64,000 nucleotides of DNA from positions 124,001 through 188,000 of the forward strand of contig NZ_CAXPMC010000021.1 of assembly GCF_964218355.1 (NCBI RefSeq), written 5' to 3'. The notes beneath the pieces were generated by a model that saw nothing but the letters and a program-made list of their open reading frames with translations, ran no database searches and had not been told where the DNA came from. The position numbers were made by a program, and so were the translations under genes. Origin of the DNA: Ferrovibrio sp964218355 (GTDB lineage Bacteria > Pseudomonadota > Alphaproteobacteria > Ferrovibrionales > Ferrovibrionaceae). Shown here in pieces: positions 16,880 through 25,758 of this stretch (its first letter is position 1; each line of letters begins with the position of its first letter).

Positions 16880-17655
16880 GCGATCCCGTACATGTCAGCG
16901 TCGAAGGCAGCGTCGGCATAATCGAGCTCGCCCGCCCCGACAAGTTCAACTGCCTGTCGCAGGACGTGCATGAATGCATTTCCAGGGCACGCGAGACGTT
17001 TGAAGCCGACCGCAATATTCGCTCGATTCTGATCTGCGCGCAGGGAAAGCACTTCTGCACCGGCGCTGATCTGACTGAAGTGAAAAGGAAGTTATACGAC
17101 GCGCAGATGCTGGACCATTTCCTCGCCCTTGGCATGGATGCATTCCGCAAACTGGAACAGAGCCGGCTGCCCGTGATCGTCGCAGTCCAGGGCCTTTGCC
17201 TGGCCGGCGGGCTCGAGCTGATGCTGTCCTGCGATGTCTGTTTCGCTGCGGAAAGCGCTCAGTTCGGGGACCAGCACGCGCAGTTCGGGCTGATCCCCGG
17301 CTGGGGCGGCAGCCAGCGGTTGACCCGACTTATTGGCCTGCGCCGGGCGCTCGATCTGATGTTCTCGGCGCGCTGGCTGAAGGCGGATGAGGCGAGGGAG
17401 GCGGGACTGGTGAACTACATTGTGCCGGAGGAAAAGCTGCGCCAGGCAGCGTTGGACTATTGTCTGAAAATCGCCAGCCGCTCACGCCCGGGCATTGCAG
17501 AGATGAAGCGCCTGGCACGCGAGGGGACCGACATGGGCATCGACCAGCAGATGCGGCTGGAGCGTGACGCTGCCTTGCGTGCGCTGCCGAACGAGGACGT
17601 GGCCGAAGGGCTGAATGCCTTTGAAGGTCGGCGCGCGCCGGCCTTCAAAGCATGA
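16876..17655 (+). CDS. Enoyl-CoA hydratase/isomerase (crotonase) family protein
   Basis: A 259-residue crotonase with HFCTGADL and LAGGLELMLSCD, so the first classical catalytic Glu is present (GGLE). The second position falls in FGDQHAQFGLIPGWGG and is not Glu. Hydratase function is plausible but a different crotonase reaction is possible. Start (16876) and stop (17655) both overlap neighbouring genes or their leader by ATGA, so it is translationally embedded between two acyl-CoA dehydrogenases. It probably acts on the product of one of them. Confidence 0.87.
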   Translation: MSDPVHVSVEGSVGIIELARPDKFNCLSQDVHECISRARETFEADRNIRSILICAQGKHFCTGADLTEVKRKLYDAQMLDHFLALGMDAFRKLEQSRLPVIVAVQGLCLAGGLELMLSCDVCFAAESAQFGDQHAQFGLIPGWGGSQRLTRLIGLRRALDLMFSARWLKADEAREAGLVNYIVPEEKLRQAALDYCLKIASRSRPGIAEMKRLAREGTDMGIDQQMRLERDAALRALPNEDVAEGLNAFEGRRAPAFKA

Positions 17656-17669
17656 CAAGAGGTGCGGGA

Positions 17670-18830
17670 ATGGACTTCACGCTTAACGATGAGCAGCGCC
17701 AGATTTACGAATACGGGGCGCAGCTCGCGCAGAAATTCGACAATGCCTATTGGCTGGATCACGCCCGACGCCATGCCTTTCCCCGCGAGATGTTTCAGCA
17801 GATCGCCGATGACGGCTTCCTCGGCATCATGGTGCCCGTGGAATATGGCGGTGCCGGTCTCGGCATGACCGAGATGGCGCTCTTCATGGAGGGCACGGCT
17901 AACTACGGCATCCCGCTCCTGATGATGGTGGTCGGCCCCACCATGTCGCTCGCCCATATCGCCAGCCACGGGACCGAGTTCCACCGCAAGGAGCTCTTAC
18001 CGGCCGCCTGCCGGGGCGAAATCCAGTTCTGTTTCGCGATCACCGAACCAGGTGCAGGCTCGAACACGATAAAGGCCACGACGCTCGCCAGGCGCAATGG
18101 CAACCGCTTCCGCCTTTCAGGGGAAAAGACCTTTATCACCGGCGCCGACGTCTCCGACTACTGCCTGGTTGTGGCGCGCACCAAGCCGCACACCGAGGTC
18201 ACGCGCAAGACCGACGGCTTCACGCTTTTCGCGGTGAACCTGAAGGCGAAGGGCGTAGAGATGCAGCGGGTGAAGGTCTCGATCCCACTCCCGGAAGAAC
18301 AGTGGACCCTGTTCTTCGACGAGGTGGACCTCGGTCCCGAGGACGTCGTGGGCGATGTGGACGACGGCTTCTCGATCCTGTTCGATTCACTCAATCCCGA
18401 GCGGATCATTCTGGCGGCTCTTTGCTGCGGCATCGGCCGGTTCGCCTTACGGAAGGCAGTGGCCTATGCTTGCGAGCGCAACGTATTCGGCCAGCCGATC
18501 GGCGCGCATCAGGGCGTGCAGCACCCGATGGCCAAGGCCCATACGGCCGTGGAGATGGCGAGCCTGATGGCCCGCCGCGCGGCCTGGGAATTCGACAACA
18601 AACTTCCGGCCGGCGCATCGTCGAACATGGCGAAATACGCCGCCGCCGAGGCCGGAATCGAGGCCGTGGACGCCGCCCTTCAGGCGCATGGCGGGTCGGG
18701 TTTCACGGAAGACACCGGGCTCTACGAGCTTTATCCGCTGGTCCGTCTGCTGCGCACCGCGCCGGTGAATCGTGAACTGTGCCTCAGCTTCATCGGCGAG
18801 AAGGTGATGGGCCTGCCCCGGTCTTACTGA
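17670..18830 (+). CDS. Acyl-CoA dehydrogenase with base in an NPER motif
   Basis: A 386-residue acyl-CoA dehydrogenase: MDFTLNDEQRQIYEYG at the N-terminus, AITEPGAGSNTIKA, GEKTFITGADVSDY, and HGGSGFTEDTGLYELYP. The C-terminal EGT-type motif is missing; the chain ends RTAPVNRELCLSFIGEKVMG. A Glu in SLNPERIILAA sits where isovaleryl-CoA dehydrogenase has its LDLER base, so the base is probably there. The gene at 35632-36798 has the same two features (GLNPERILLAA and the SFIAEKVLGLP ending). An ATG at 17652 overlaps the crotonase stop, but the ATG at 17670 has AGAGGTG upstream and gives the normal family N-terminus. Confidence 0.88.
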   Translation: MDFTLNDEQRQIYEYGAQLAQKFDNAYWLDHARRHAFPREMFQQIADDGFLGIMVPVEYGGAGLGMTEMALFMEGTANYGIPLLMMVVGPTMSLAHIASHGTEFHRKELLPAACRGEIQFCFAITEPGAGSNTIKATTLARRNGNRFRLSGEKTFITGADVSDYCLVVARTKPHTEVTRKTDGFTLFAVNLKAKGVEMQRVKVSIPLPEEQWTLFFDEVDLGPEDVVGDVDDGFSILFDSLNPERIILAALCCGIGRFALRKAVAYACERNVFGQPIGAHQGVQHPMAKAHTAVEMASLMARRAAWEFDNKLPAGASSNMAKYAAAEAGIEAVDAALQAHGGSGFTEDTGLYELYPLVRLLRTAPVNRELCLSFIGEKVMGLPRSY

Positions 18831-18854
18831 CCGAAAGTGCCCTGGGAGGAGAGT

Positions 18855-20246
18855 ATGCAATACGGAATGCGCTTTCGGCGGGCCTGTGCCAGCGCAAAGG
18901 CGAACGACCGGTTCTGGCACGAGGTAGAGGGCATGCCGCTCGACGGGGTGCGCCGAATCCAGGAGGAGCGGCTGGTCGAGCAAATGGCCTATCTCAGGGC
19001 CAACTCGCCATTTTATCGGGACAAATTCGCGGCGGCCGGCATCGGTTTCGATGATATTCGCACCATCGAGGATCTGCAAAGGCTCCCCTTCACCTATAAG
19101 ACCGAAATCCGCGAAAGCCTGTCGGCCGAGCCGCCTTTCGGCCGCCACCGCGCCGCCCCGATGGAAGACATCATCCAGATGCAGGCTTCATCGGGCACAA
19201 CCGGCAACCCGTCTTATGTGGCGCTGACAGAATCCGACGCCGAGATGTGGCACGAGATGAGCGCACGCTGCTTCTTCGCCAACGGCGTGCGGCCCGGCGA
19301 TATGGTACTTCATGCTTTTTCGCTGGCCAAAGGCTTTGTCGGTGGTGTTCCAGTGATGCAGGGGCTTCAGTATATGGGCGCCATCGACGTGCCGGTGGGC
19401 GCCGATGGCGGTGCTGACCGGCTCCTTCGCGCCTGCGCCGACGTCCGCCCGCGCTGCGTCGTCGGGGCGCCGAATTTCGTGATCCACCTGGCGGAGAAGG
19501 CCGAAGAGGTACTGGGCGTCCCAGCGAGCAGACTGGGAGTGGAACGAGCCATCGTCGGCGGCGAGCCGGGGGGCGGCATTCCGGCGATCCGCGACAAGAT
19601 CGAAAAACTCTGGGGCGCCAAGTGCACCGAGATGCTGGGCGGTACCGACCTGGGTGTTACGTACTGGGCCGAATGTGACCGGCAGTCTGGCATGCACATG
19701 GTCAGCATGGATTATATCATCACCGAGTTGCTCGACCCTGATACCGGCAAGATCATCCCTTGGGAGGAGGGCGCCAAGGGCGAGATGATCTACACCGCCC
19801 TCGGTCGCCGGGCGAGCCCGCTAGTGCGCTTCCGCTCTGGCGATTTCATCGAGGTCCTGGGCACGACCTGCCCCTGCGGCCGGACGGGTCCCAAGATCCG
19901 TTGTACAGGGCGCACCGATGACATGCTGATCGTGCGCGGTGCCAACGTATTCCCCTCGGCAATTCACAGCATCGTCAACGAGATGGTGCCAGAAACGAAT
20001 GGCGTGATGCGTGTGGTGGCTGACTTTGAGGGTCACACCACGCAGGAGGCGCTGAAAATCATTGTCGAGCGCGGACCCGCCCTCAAGCCCGAGGCCGATC
20101 CGACTCTGAAGAAAAAGATTGAGCAGCGCCTGCGCGACGCTTTGGTGTTCAAGGCCGATGTCAGGATCGTCGATCCCGACACCTTCGAAAAGCCAGGAGC
20201 GGCCAAGATAGCCTTCGTTTTGAGAAAATTCCCCAACCTGCCATGA
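18855..20246 (+). CDS. Phenylacetate-CoA ligase-like AMP-forming CoA ligase (PaaK family)
   Basis: A 463-residue adenylate-forming enzyme of the PaaK type, shorter than classical acyl-CoA synthetases. Landmarks are NSPFYRDKF and FTYKTEIRES (PaaK N-terminus), ASSGTTGNPSYVALT (phosphate loop), MLGGTDLG, VRFRSGDF, CGRTGPKI, GRTDDMLIVRGANVFPS, and a C-terminal Lys in GAAKIAF. PaaK enzymes activate aromatic or cyclic acids. The ATG at 18855 follows GGAGGAGAG. Its stop overlaps the carboxyltransferase start (ATGA). It likely supplies the CoA ester that enters this operon's pathway. Confidence 0.9.
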   Translation: MQYGMRFRRACASAKANDRFWHEVEGMPLDGVRRIQEERLVEQMAYLRANSPFYRDKFAAAGIGFDDIRTIEDLQRLPFTYKTEIRESLSAEPPFGRHRAAPMEDIIQMQASSGTTGNPSYVALTESDAEMWHEMSARCFFANGVRPGDMVLHAFSLAKGFVGGVPVMQGLQYMGAIDVPVGADGGADRLLRACADVRPRCVVGAPNFVIHLAEKAEEVLGVPASRLGVERAIVGGEPGGGIPAIRDKIEKLWGAKCTEMLGGTDLGVTYWAECDRQSGMHMVSMDYIITELLDPDTGKIIPWEEGAKGEMIYTALGRRASPLVRFRSGDFIEVLGTTCPCGRTGPKIRCTGRTDDMLIVRGANVFPSAIHSIVNEMVPETNGVMRVVADFEGHTTQEALKIIVERGPALKPEADPTLKKKIEQRLRDALVFKADVRIVDPDTFEKPGAAKIAFVLRKFPNLP

Positions 20247-21850
20247 CAAAGCTGAAATCCCTGCTCGACCCCGGATCGGAAGACTTTCGGGCGAACGAAA
20301 CGCATTATCGCGCCAAGGTGGCCGAGTTGTACGCACTGCGGCGCACCCAGCGTGTCGGCGGACCGGAAAGCGCGCAGGAACGCCATGTGAAGAAGGGCAA
20401 GATCCTGCCACGCGAACGAGTTGAGCGGCTGGTCGACCCTGGCATGCCGTTCCTGGAACTCGGCGAACTGGCCGGCCTCGACAGGTATGAGGGCGTACCG
20501 CCCGGCGCGGGCATCATCACCGGCATCGGGGTGATCGAGGGCCGTCACTGCATGATCATCGCCAACGACGCTACCGTGAAGGGCGGCACCTACTTCGGCA
20601 TGACCTGTCGAAAGCACGTGCGCGCCCAGCGGGTCGCCTGGGCCAATCGCCTGCCTGTCGTGACGCTGGTCGATTCCGGCGGCGCGTTTCTGCCTGATCA
20701 GGAAAACATCTTCCCCGACGAAGGCCAGTTCGGCTCGATATTTCACAATCAAGTTGGGATGTCAGGCGACGGCGTACCGCAGATCGCCGTGGTCATGGGC
20801 CCCTGCACCGCTGGCGGTGCCTATATTCCGGCGCTTTGCGACGAGGTGGTCATCGTGCGCGGCCAGGGCTTCATGTATCTTGGTGGGCCGGAACTCACCT
20901 TCGCCGCCACTGGCGAGAAGGTCGATAACGAGATCCTTGGCGGCGCCAAGATGCACTGCTCGGTCTCGGGTGTAACCGACCATCTGGCCGAGGATGACGC
21001 CCATGCGCTCGCCATCACGCGAGAGATCGTCAAGCATCTGGGCGAGAAGCCCTTCCCGCGCAAGAGCCCGGCCCCGCCGCGCCCCCCGGCCTACCCCGTG
21101 GAAGAGATTTACGGCATCGTAAGCCGTAACCCCAAGGTACCCACTGAGAACCGCGAAATCGTCGCGCGGCTGGTGGACGACAGCCAGTTCCATGAGTTCA
21201 AGCCGCTCTACGGCGACACTCTGATGACCGGTTGGGGCCGCATTCACGGGCATGAGGTGGGGATTCTTGCCAATACCGGCGTGCTGTTCGTGGAAGCGGC
21301 GCTGAAGGCCACGCATTTCATCAATCTTTGCGTGCAGCGCGACATCCCGCTGCTGTTTCTGGCCGACGTCAATGGCTTCATGGTGGGCCGCGAGGTCGAG
21401 CAGATGGGAATCGCCAAGGCGGGCGCCAAGATGATCACCGCCATGTCCTCCGCTCGCGTGCCGAAATTCACCATCATTACAGGGGGTTCGTACGGAGCCG
21501 GATATCTGGCCATGCTAGGCCGCCCTTTTCAACCTGATGCGATGTTTGCCTGGCCCACGGGCCGCGCGGCCATCATGGGGCCGGAACAGGCCGCCAGCGT
21601 GCTGGCCCAGGTGCGTGCCCAGATCAACGGGCGCGAGGGCAAGGCATGGACAAAGGAGGAGGAAGAAGCCTTCAAGGCGCCTATCCGCAAGGAATATGAG
21701 GATTTTCAGGGCGCCTATAACTTCGCCTCGAATCTCTGGGTTGACGGCGTGATCGAGCCCTGCGAAACGCGCGAAGTCCTGGCGCTGCTGCTCGACATCA
21801 CCTCGCGGCGGCCGAGAGCCGAAACCCACTTTGGCGTGTTCAGGATGTGA
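20243..21850 (+). CDS. Acyl-CoA carboxylase carboxyltransferase (beta) subunit, MCC/GCC type
   Basis: A 535-residue carboxyltransferase. Both crotonase-like halves are seen: GKILPRERVERLVDPG and GGTYFGMTCRKHVRAQ in the N-half, with the oxyanion loop GPCTAGGAYIPALCDE; then NTGVLFVEAALKATHFINL and ITGGSYGAGYLAMLGR in the C-half, with TGRAAIMGPEQAASVL. These match methylcrotonyl-CoA and geranyl-CoA carboxylase beta subunits, which act on the gamma-methyl of a 3-methyl-2-enoyl-CoA. Its partner is the fused alpha chain encoded next. The specific acyl-CoA cannot be fixed; a 3-methyl-branched enoyl-CoA is most likely. Confidence 0.92.
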   Translation: MTKLKSLLDPGSEDFRANETHYRAKVAELYALRRTQRVGGPESAQERHVKKGKILPRERVERLVDPGMPFLELGELAGLDRYEGVPPGAGIITGIGVIEGRHCMIIANDATVKGGTYFGMTCRKHVRAQRVAWANRLPVVTLVDSGGAFLPDQENIFPDEGQFGSIFHNQVGMSGDGVPQIAVVMGPCTAGGAYIPALCDEVVIVRGQGFMYLGGPELTFAATGEKVDNEILGGAKMHCSVSGVTDHLAEDDAHALAITREIVKHLGEKPFPRKSPAPPRPPAYPVEEIYGIVSRNPKVPTENREIVARLVDDSQFHEFKPLYGDTLMTGWGRIHGHEVGILANTGVLFVEAALKATHFINLCVQRDIPLLFLADVNGFMVGREVEQMGIAKAGAKMITAMSSARVPKFTIITGGSYGAGYLAMLGRPFQPDAMFAWPTGRAAIMGPEQAASVLAQVRAQINGREGKAWTKEEEEAFKAPIRKEYEDFQGAYNFASNLWVDGVIEPCETREVLALLLDITSRRPRAETHFGVFRM

Positions 21851-21860
21851 GGCGGCTGCA

Positions 21861-23876
21861 GTGAAGATCAAGACGCTTCTTATCGCCAACCGCGGCGAAA
21901 TCGCTTGCCGGATCGCCCGCACGGCGAGGAGCTGCGGCATCATACCCGTCGGAGTCCATTCCGAGGCCGATGCCAATTCGCTCCACGTACGCGAGATCGC
22001 CCACTCGATCTGGATCGGCGGCGGGCCTGCCCCGGAAAGCTACCTGCGCATTGACGCAGTGCTGGCCGCGGCGAAGGACGCTGGGGCCGACGCCATCCAT
22101 CCCGGCTACGGCTTCCTCGCCGAGAACCCCGAATTCGCGCGCGCGGTCGAGGCCGCCGGCATGATCTTCATGGGGCCGACGCCGGAAACCCTGGAACGCT
22201 TCGGCGACAAAGCCACCGCCAAGGAGGCGGCCATCGCCGCCGGTCTGCCGGTGATTTCGGGGGCCGCAGGCACCCTGTCCGATCCCGACAAAATCGCCGC
22301 CGAAGTGCGCCGGATGGGGCTGCCCGTGCTGCTGAAGGCAGTGGGCGGCGGCGGCGGACGCGGGCAGCGGCTCGTAGTTGACGAGAAGACCCTGGCCGCC
22401 GACATCGAGGGGGCGATGCGTGAGGCGAAGTCGACCTTCGGCTCGGAAGGTCTCCTGCTGGAACGCTTCCTGTCCGAGGCCCGTCACGTGGAGGTGCAGA
22501 TTGCCGGTGACGGCAAGGGCCATGTAGTGCATCTGTTCGAGCGCGACTGCACGCTCCAGCGCCGCCATCAGAAGGTGATCGAGGAGGCGCCCGCCTGGGG
22601 CCTGCCCCGCGCGCTTCTCGACGCGATCACCCGTGACGCGGTGCGCCTTGGCGAGACACTCGACTACCGGGGGCTCGGCACAGTGGAGTTCCTCGTGGTG
22701 GGAAAGGAGTACTTCTTCCTCGAGGTGAACCCGCGCATCCAGGTCGAACATCCTGTCACCGAGGCAGTCACGGGACTCGACCTCGTGGCTCTGCATCTGC
22801 GTATCGCCGAGGGCCTCGGCCTGGGACTCAGCCAGGACGAGCTGAAGGTCGACGGCCACGCCGTCGAGGCGCGGCTCTATGCCGAGGATCCGGCGATGCA
22901 GTTCGCCCCGTCCACCGGCAGATTGACCACGCTCAGCCTGCCCGACGGTCTCCGCATCGACAGCGGGGTCGAGGCCGGCGATACCGTCACTCCCTACTAC
23001 GATCCCATGATCGCGAAGCTGATCGTCCATGCGCCCGACCGCGAGACAGCACTGGCGCGGCTCGCGCAGGCGCTGGATCATGTCGCTGTCGAAGGTGTCG
23101 AGACCAATCGCGCCTTCCTGGCCGCGCTGGCCCGCAACACCGATTTCGAGAAAATGAACGTCCACACCCGCTGGATCGACGAGCGGCTGAACGATCTAAC
23201 TGCGCCCATGCAAGTCCCGGATACCCGGCTTTGGAAAGCCGTGGCTGCCGTGCTTTTCGTCGTTCGTGAACGCTCAGATGGCGCCGCCGAACCATGGTCG
23301 AACCGCGACGTGTTCACAAACTGGCGGCTCGGCCTTGGCGGCGGAATGATGGAGGCGGGCCAGCGGGTCATGCTGACCGACGCAGCGGGAAGCTCTGGGG
23401 AGCTCTGCGTGAGCCCAGTCCGCTCCGGCGACATCTACACAGTCTACGGAATTGACGGAGCCGCCCTCACCTTCTCCTGCCGTGAGATCGCGCCGGGTCG
23501 ATGGCGCGTGGCGCAGGGTGGAATGGTAAACGTGGTAACGGCGCGCCTCCACGCCGGGGGGATCGAGATCGACGCGGCGCCGGGCCGACTGGTCTACCGG
23601 CCGGCACTACCCTTGGCCTCGGCAGGCGCAGACAGCGCTGCCGAGCGGACCGTTGCCTCGCCGCTAACCGGGATGATCGTCGACATCAAAGTATCCGAAG
23701 GCGATGCGATCGCCGAAGGCGATGTATTAGCGGTCCTGGAGTCGATGAAGCTCGAGATTTCCATCAGGGCGTCTGCCCCCGGCATCGCCGCGAAGGTTGC
23801 GGTCTCAAAGGGCATGATGGTGAATCGCGGCCAGATGATCGCCGAGATCATACCACCCGAAAAGGAGCAGGCATGA
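21861..23876 (+). CDS. Acyl-CoA carboxylase alpha subunit (biotin carboxylase-BCCP fusion)
   Basis: A 671-residue fusion. Biotin carboxylase occupies about residues 1-445 (IANRGEIACRI, HPGYGFLAENPEF, AVGGGGGRGQRL, ERDCTLQRRHQKVIEE, EVNPRIQVEHPVTE). A BT-like linker follows, then a biotinyl domain (SPLTGMIVDIK and VLESMKLE; biotin Lys near residue 630). The layout equals methylcrotonyl/geranyl-CoA carboxylase alpha. The GTG at 21861 is chosen: it is 10 bases past the beta-subunit stop, with GAGG upstream, and gives the normal VKIKTLLIANRGEI start. The frame is open to 21831 inside the previous gene. In its ATP loop one Lys usual in the family reads Arg (GGGGRG). Confidence 0.93.
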   Translation: MKIKTLLIANRGEIACRIARTARSCGIIPVGVHSEADANSLHVREIAHSIWIGGGPAPESYLRIDAVLAAAKDAGADAIHPGYGFLAENPEFARAVEAAGMIFMGPTPETLERFGDKATAKEAAIAAGLPVISGAAGTLSDPDKIAAEVRRMGLPVLLKAVGGGGGRGQRLVVDEKTLAADIEGAMREAKSTFGSEGLLLERFLSEARHVEVQIAGDGKGHVVHLFERDCTLQRRHQKVIEEAPAWGLPRALLDAITRDAVRLGETLDYRGLGTVEFLVVGKEYFFLEVNPRIQVEHPVTEAVTGLDLVALHLRIAEGLGLGLSQDELKVDGHAVEARLYAEDPAMQFAPSTGRLTTLSLPDGLRIDSGVEAGDTVTPYYDPMIAKLIVHAPDRETALARLAQALDHVAVEGVETNRAFLAALARNTDFEKMNVHTRWIDERLNDLTAPMQVPDTRLWKAVAAVLFVVRERSDGAAEPWSNRDVFTNWRLGLGGGMMEAGQRVMLTDAAGSSGELCVSPVRSGDIYTVYGIDGAALTFSCREIAPGRWRVAQGGMVNVVTARLHAGGIEIDAAPGRLVYRPALPLASAGADSAAERTVASPLTGMIVDIKVSEGDAIAEGDVLAVLESMKLEISIRASAPGIAAKVAVSKGMMVNRGQMIAEIIPPEKEQA

Positions 23877-24832
23877 CCGACTTTCCAAAGTTTGTAGAAT
23901 TTCGTGAAGAAGGCCCGCGCGAGGGTTTTCAGATCGAAACCAAGATGTACCCCATCGAGCAACGGGTTGAACTGATCGACATGCTCAGCGAAACGGGGCT
24001 GAAGCGGATCCAGGTGGGCAGCTTCGTGAGCCCCAGATACGTGCCGCAGATGGCCGACACGGGCGAACTGTTCCAGCGCATCAAGCGCAAGCCAAGTGTG
24101 AAATACACCGCACTCTGGCTGAACGAGAAAGGGTTCCGCAAGGCGTTATCTGCGCATCGGGTCGATATTGACCCGCGGCTTCTTTTCTATCCCTCCGAAG
24201 CGTTCGCGCAGTCCAACAATAACTGTTCCTCAGCGGATATGCGCGAGCGGCAGCGCGAATGGGTGCGACTCTACAAGGAAACGGGATACACCGTCGATGC
24301 CGCCTATGTGATGACCGCGTTCGGCTGCAATCTTCAGGGGCCGATCCCGCAGGAGCAAGTTCTGGACGACTTCCGCTTTGTCCTCCGACTTTGCGAAGAA
24401 GAGGAAATTCCGGTACCTATCCTTGTGATCGCCGACACGATGGGCTGGGGCAACCCCGAAGCGGTCAAGCGCATGATCGGCGCCCTGCGTGAGCTGGCGC
24501 CCGGGGCGCGCATCGGAATGCATCTCCACGACACACGCGGGCTGGGCATCGCCAATATCCATGCGGCACTGTCGATGGGGGTGGACATGTTCGAAACCTC
24601 GGTGGCGGGTCTGGGCGGCTGCCCCTTCGCGGGCCACGGCCATGCCCGCGCAGCGGGCAATGTCTGCACCGAAGACGCGGTGCTTCTGTGTCACGAGCTG
24701 GGTATCGAGACGGGCATCGACCTTGAAAAGCTGATCGCCGCTGCGGCGAAGGCGGAAGAGATCATCGGCGCACCTCTGATGGGCCGGGTGATGCATTCCG
24801 GCAGCCTCGACAAGTTTCGCCTAGCGAAATGA
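23873..24832 (+). CDS. HMG-CoA lyase-like DRE-TIM metallolyase
   Basis: A 319-residue member of the HMG-CoA lyase/pyruvate carboxyltransferase TIM-barrel family, with VEFREEGPREGFQIE, VGSFVSPRYVPQMADT, the metal-binding HLHDTRG, and GLGGCPFAGHGHARAAGN. HMG-CoA lyases split 3-hydroxy-3-methylglutaryl-CoA into acetyl-CoA and acetoacetate. Two departures stand out: the usual R-D-G-L-Q reads R-E-G-F-Q, and the loop after GGCPFA is several residues longer. The substrate may therefore be a larger 3-hydroxy-3-alkylglutaryl-CoA, which fits a carboxylase-lyase route as in citronellol breakdown. It overlaps the carboxylase stop (ATGA) and has AAAAGGAG upstream. Confidence 0.88.
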   Translation: MTDFPKFVEFREEGPREGFQIETKMYPIEQRVELIDMLSETGLKRIQVGSFVSPRYVPQMADTGELFQRIKRKPSVKYTALWLNEKGFRKALSAHRVDIDPRLLFYPSEAFAQSNNNCSSADMRERQREWVRLYKETGYTVDAAYVMTAFGCNLQGPIPQEQVLDDFRFVLRLCEEEEIPVPILVIADTMGWGNPEAVKRMIGALRELAPGARIGMHLHDTRGLGIANIHAALSMGVDMFETSVAGLGGCPFAGHGHARAAGNVCTEDAVLLCHELGIETGIDLEKLIAAAAKAEEIIGAPLMGRVMHSGSLDKFRLAK

Positions 24833-24843
24833 GGAGGACCGAT

Positions 24844-25758
24844 ATGGGAAAAATACTGAACGGAAAGGTCGTGCTGGTCACCGGCGCAGGTGGCGGGATC
24901 GGCCGCGAGGTCGCACTTATGGCGGCAGCCGAAGGAGCGGCGGTCGTGGTCAATGATTTGGGCGCGACGCTCAAGGGCGTCGGGCAAACTATCACCGCTG
25001 CGCAGGCCGTCGTGAACGAGATCAAGGCTGCCGGCGGCAACGCCATCGCCGATGGCGGCAGCGTAACCGACCCGGACGCCGCCCGAGCCATGGTCGAGGC
25101 CGCCGTAAAGGAGTTTGGCCGCATCGACGCCGTAGTGAACAATGCCGGGATCCTGCGCGATGGCTTCTTTCACAAGATGACATACGACGACTTCGACGCG
25201 GTGGTGAAGGTACATCTTTATGGCGCCTTCAACACCAGCCGCGCTGCAGCTGATTATTTCCGCGAGCAGCAAAGCGGCGCATTGGTGCACATGACTTCGA
25301 CCTCGGGCCTGATCGGCAATTACGCACAGGCCAACTATTCGGCGGCGAAACTTGGAATCGCGGCTTTTTCGAGAGCCGTCGCACTGGACCTCAGACGCTG
25401 GAACGTGCGGTCCAACTGCATCGCGCCCTTCGCCTGGAGCCGGATGATTTCGTCGATCAAGACCGACACGCCGGAGCAGGAGGCGCGGGTCGAAAAGATC
25501 AAGAAGATGACACCCGCCAAGGTCGCGCCTATGGCTTGCTATCTGATGAGCGATGAGGCTGCAGATGTCTCGGGCCAGATTTTCGCCGTTCGGATGAATG
25601 AAGTCTTTCTGATGAGCCAGCCGCGGCCGGTGCGTTCGGTGCATTCCGGCGACGGTTGGACCCCCGACACAATCGCCGTGCATGCCGTTCCCGCGCTCAA
25701 ATCGCATTTCACGCCGCTGGAAGTTTCGGCGGACGTCTTTTCCTGGGATCCCGTCTGA
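24844..25758 (+). CDS. SDR, (3R)-hydroxyacyl-CoA dehydrogenase-like
   Basis: A 304-residue SDR with TGAGGGIGREVALMAAAEGA, NDLG, NNAGILRD, and an intact active site (Ser in STSG, then NYSAAK). The NDLG-type second strand, the DGG-S-V stretch and the extended C-terminus resemble the dehydrogenase domain of peroxisomal multifunctional enzyme 2 (HSD17B4), which oxidises (3R)-hydroxyacyl-CoA. It is therefore a candidate for the 3-hydroxyacyl-CoA oxidation step of this operon. The ATG at 24844 follows GAGGAGGA. The stop overlaps the next ATG by one base. Confidence 0.85.
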   Translation: MGKILNGKVVLVTGAGGGIGREVALMAAAEGAAVVVNDLGATLKGVGQTITAAQAVVNEIKAAGGNAIADGGSVTDPDAARAMVEAAVKEFGRIDAVVNNAGILRDGFFHKMTYDDFDAVVKVHLYGAFNTSRAAADYFREQQSGALVHMTSTSGLIGNYAQANYSAAKLGIAAFSRAVALDLRRWNVRSNCIAPFAWSRMISSIKTDTPEQEARVEKIKKMTPAKVAPMACYLMSDEAADVSGQIFAVRMNEVFLMSQPRPVRSVHSGDGWTPDTIAVHAVPALKSHFTPLEVSADVFSWDPV

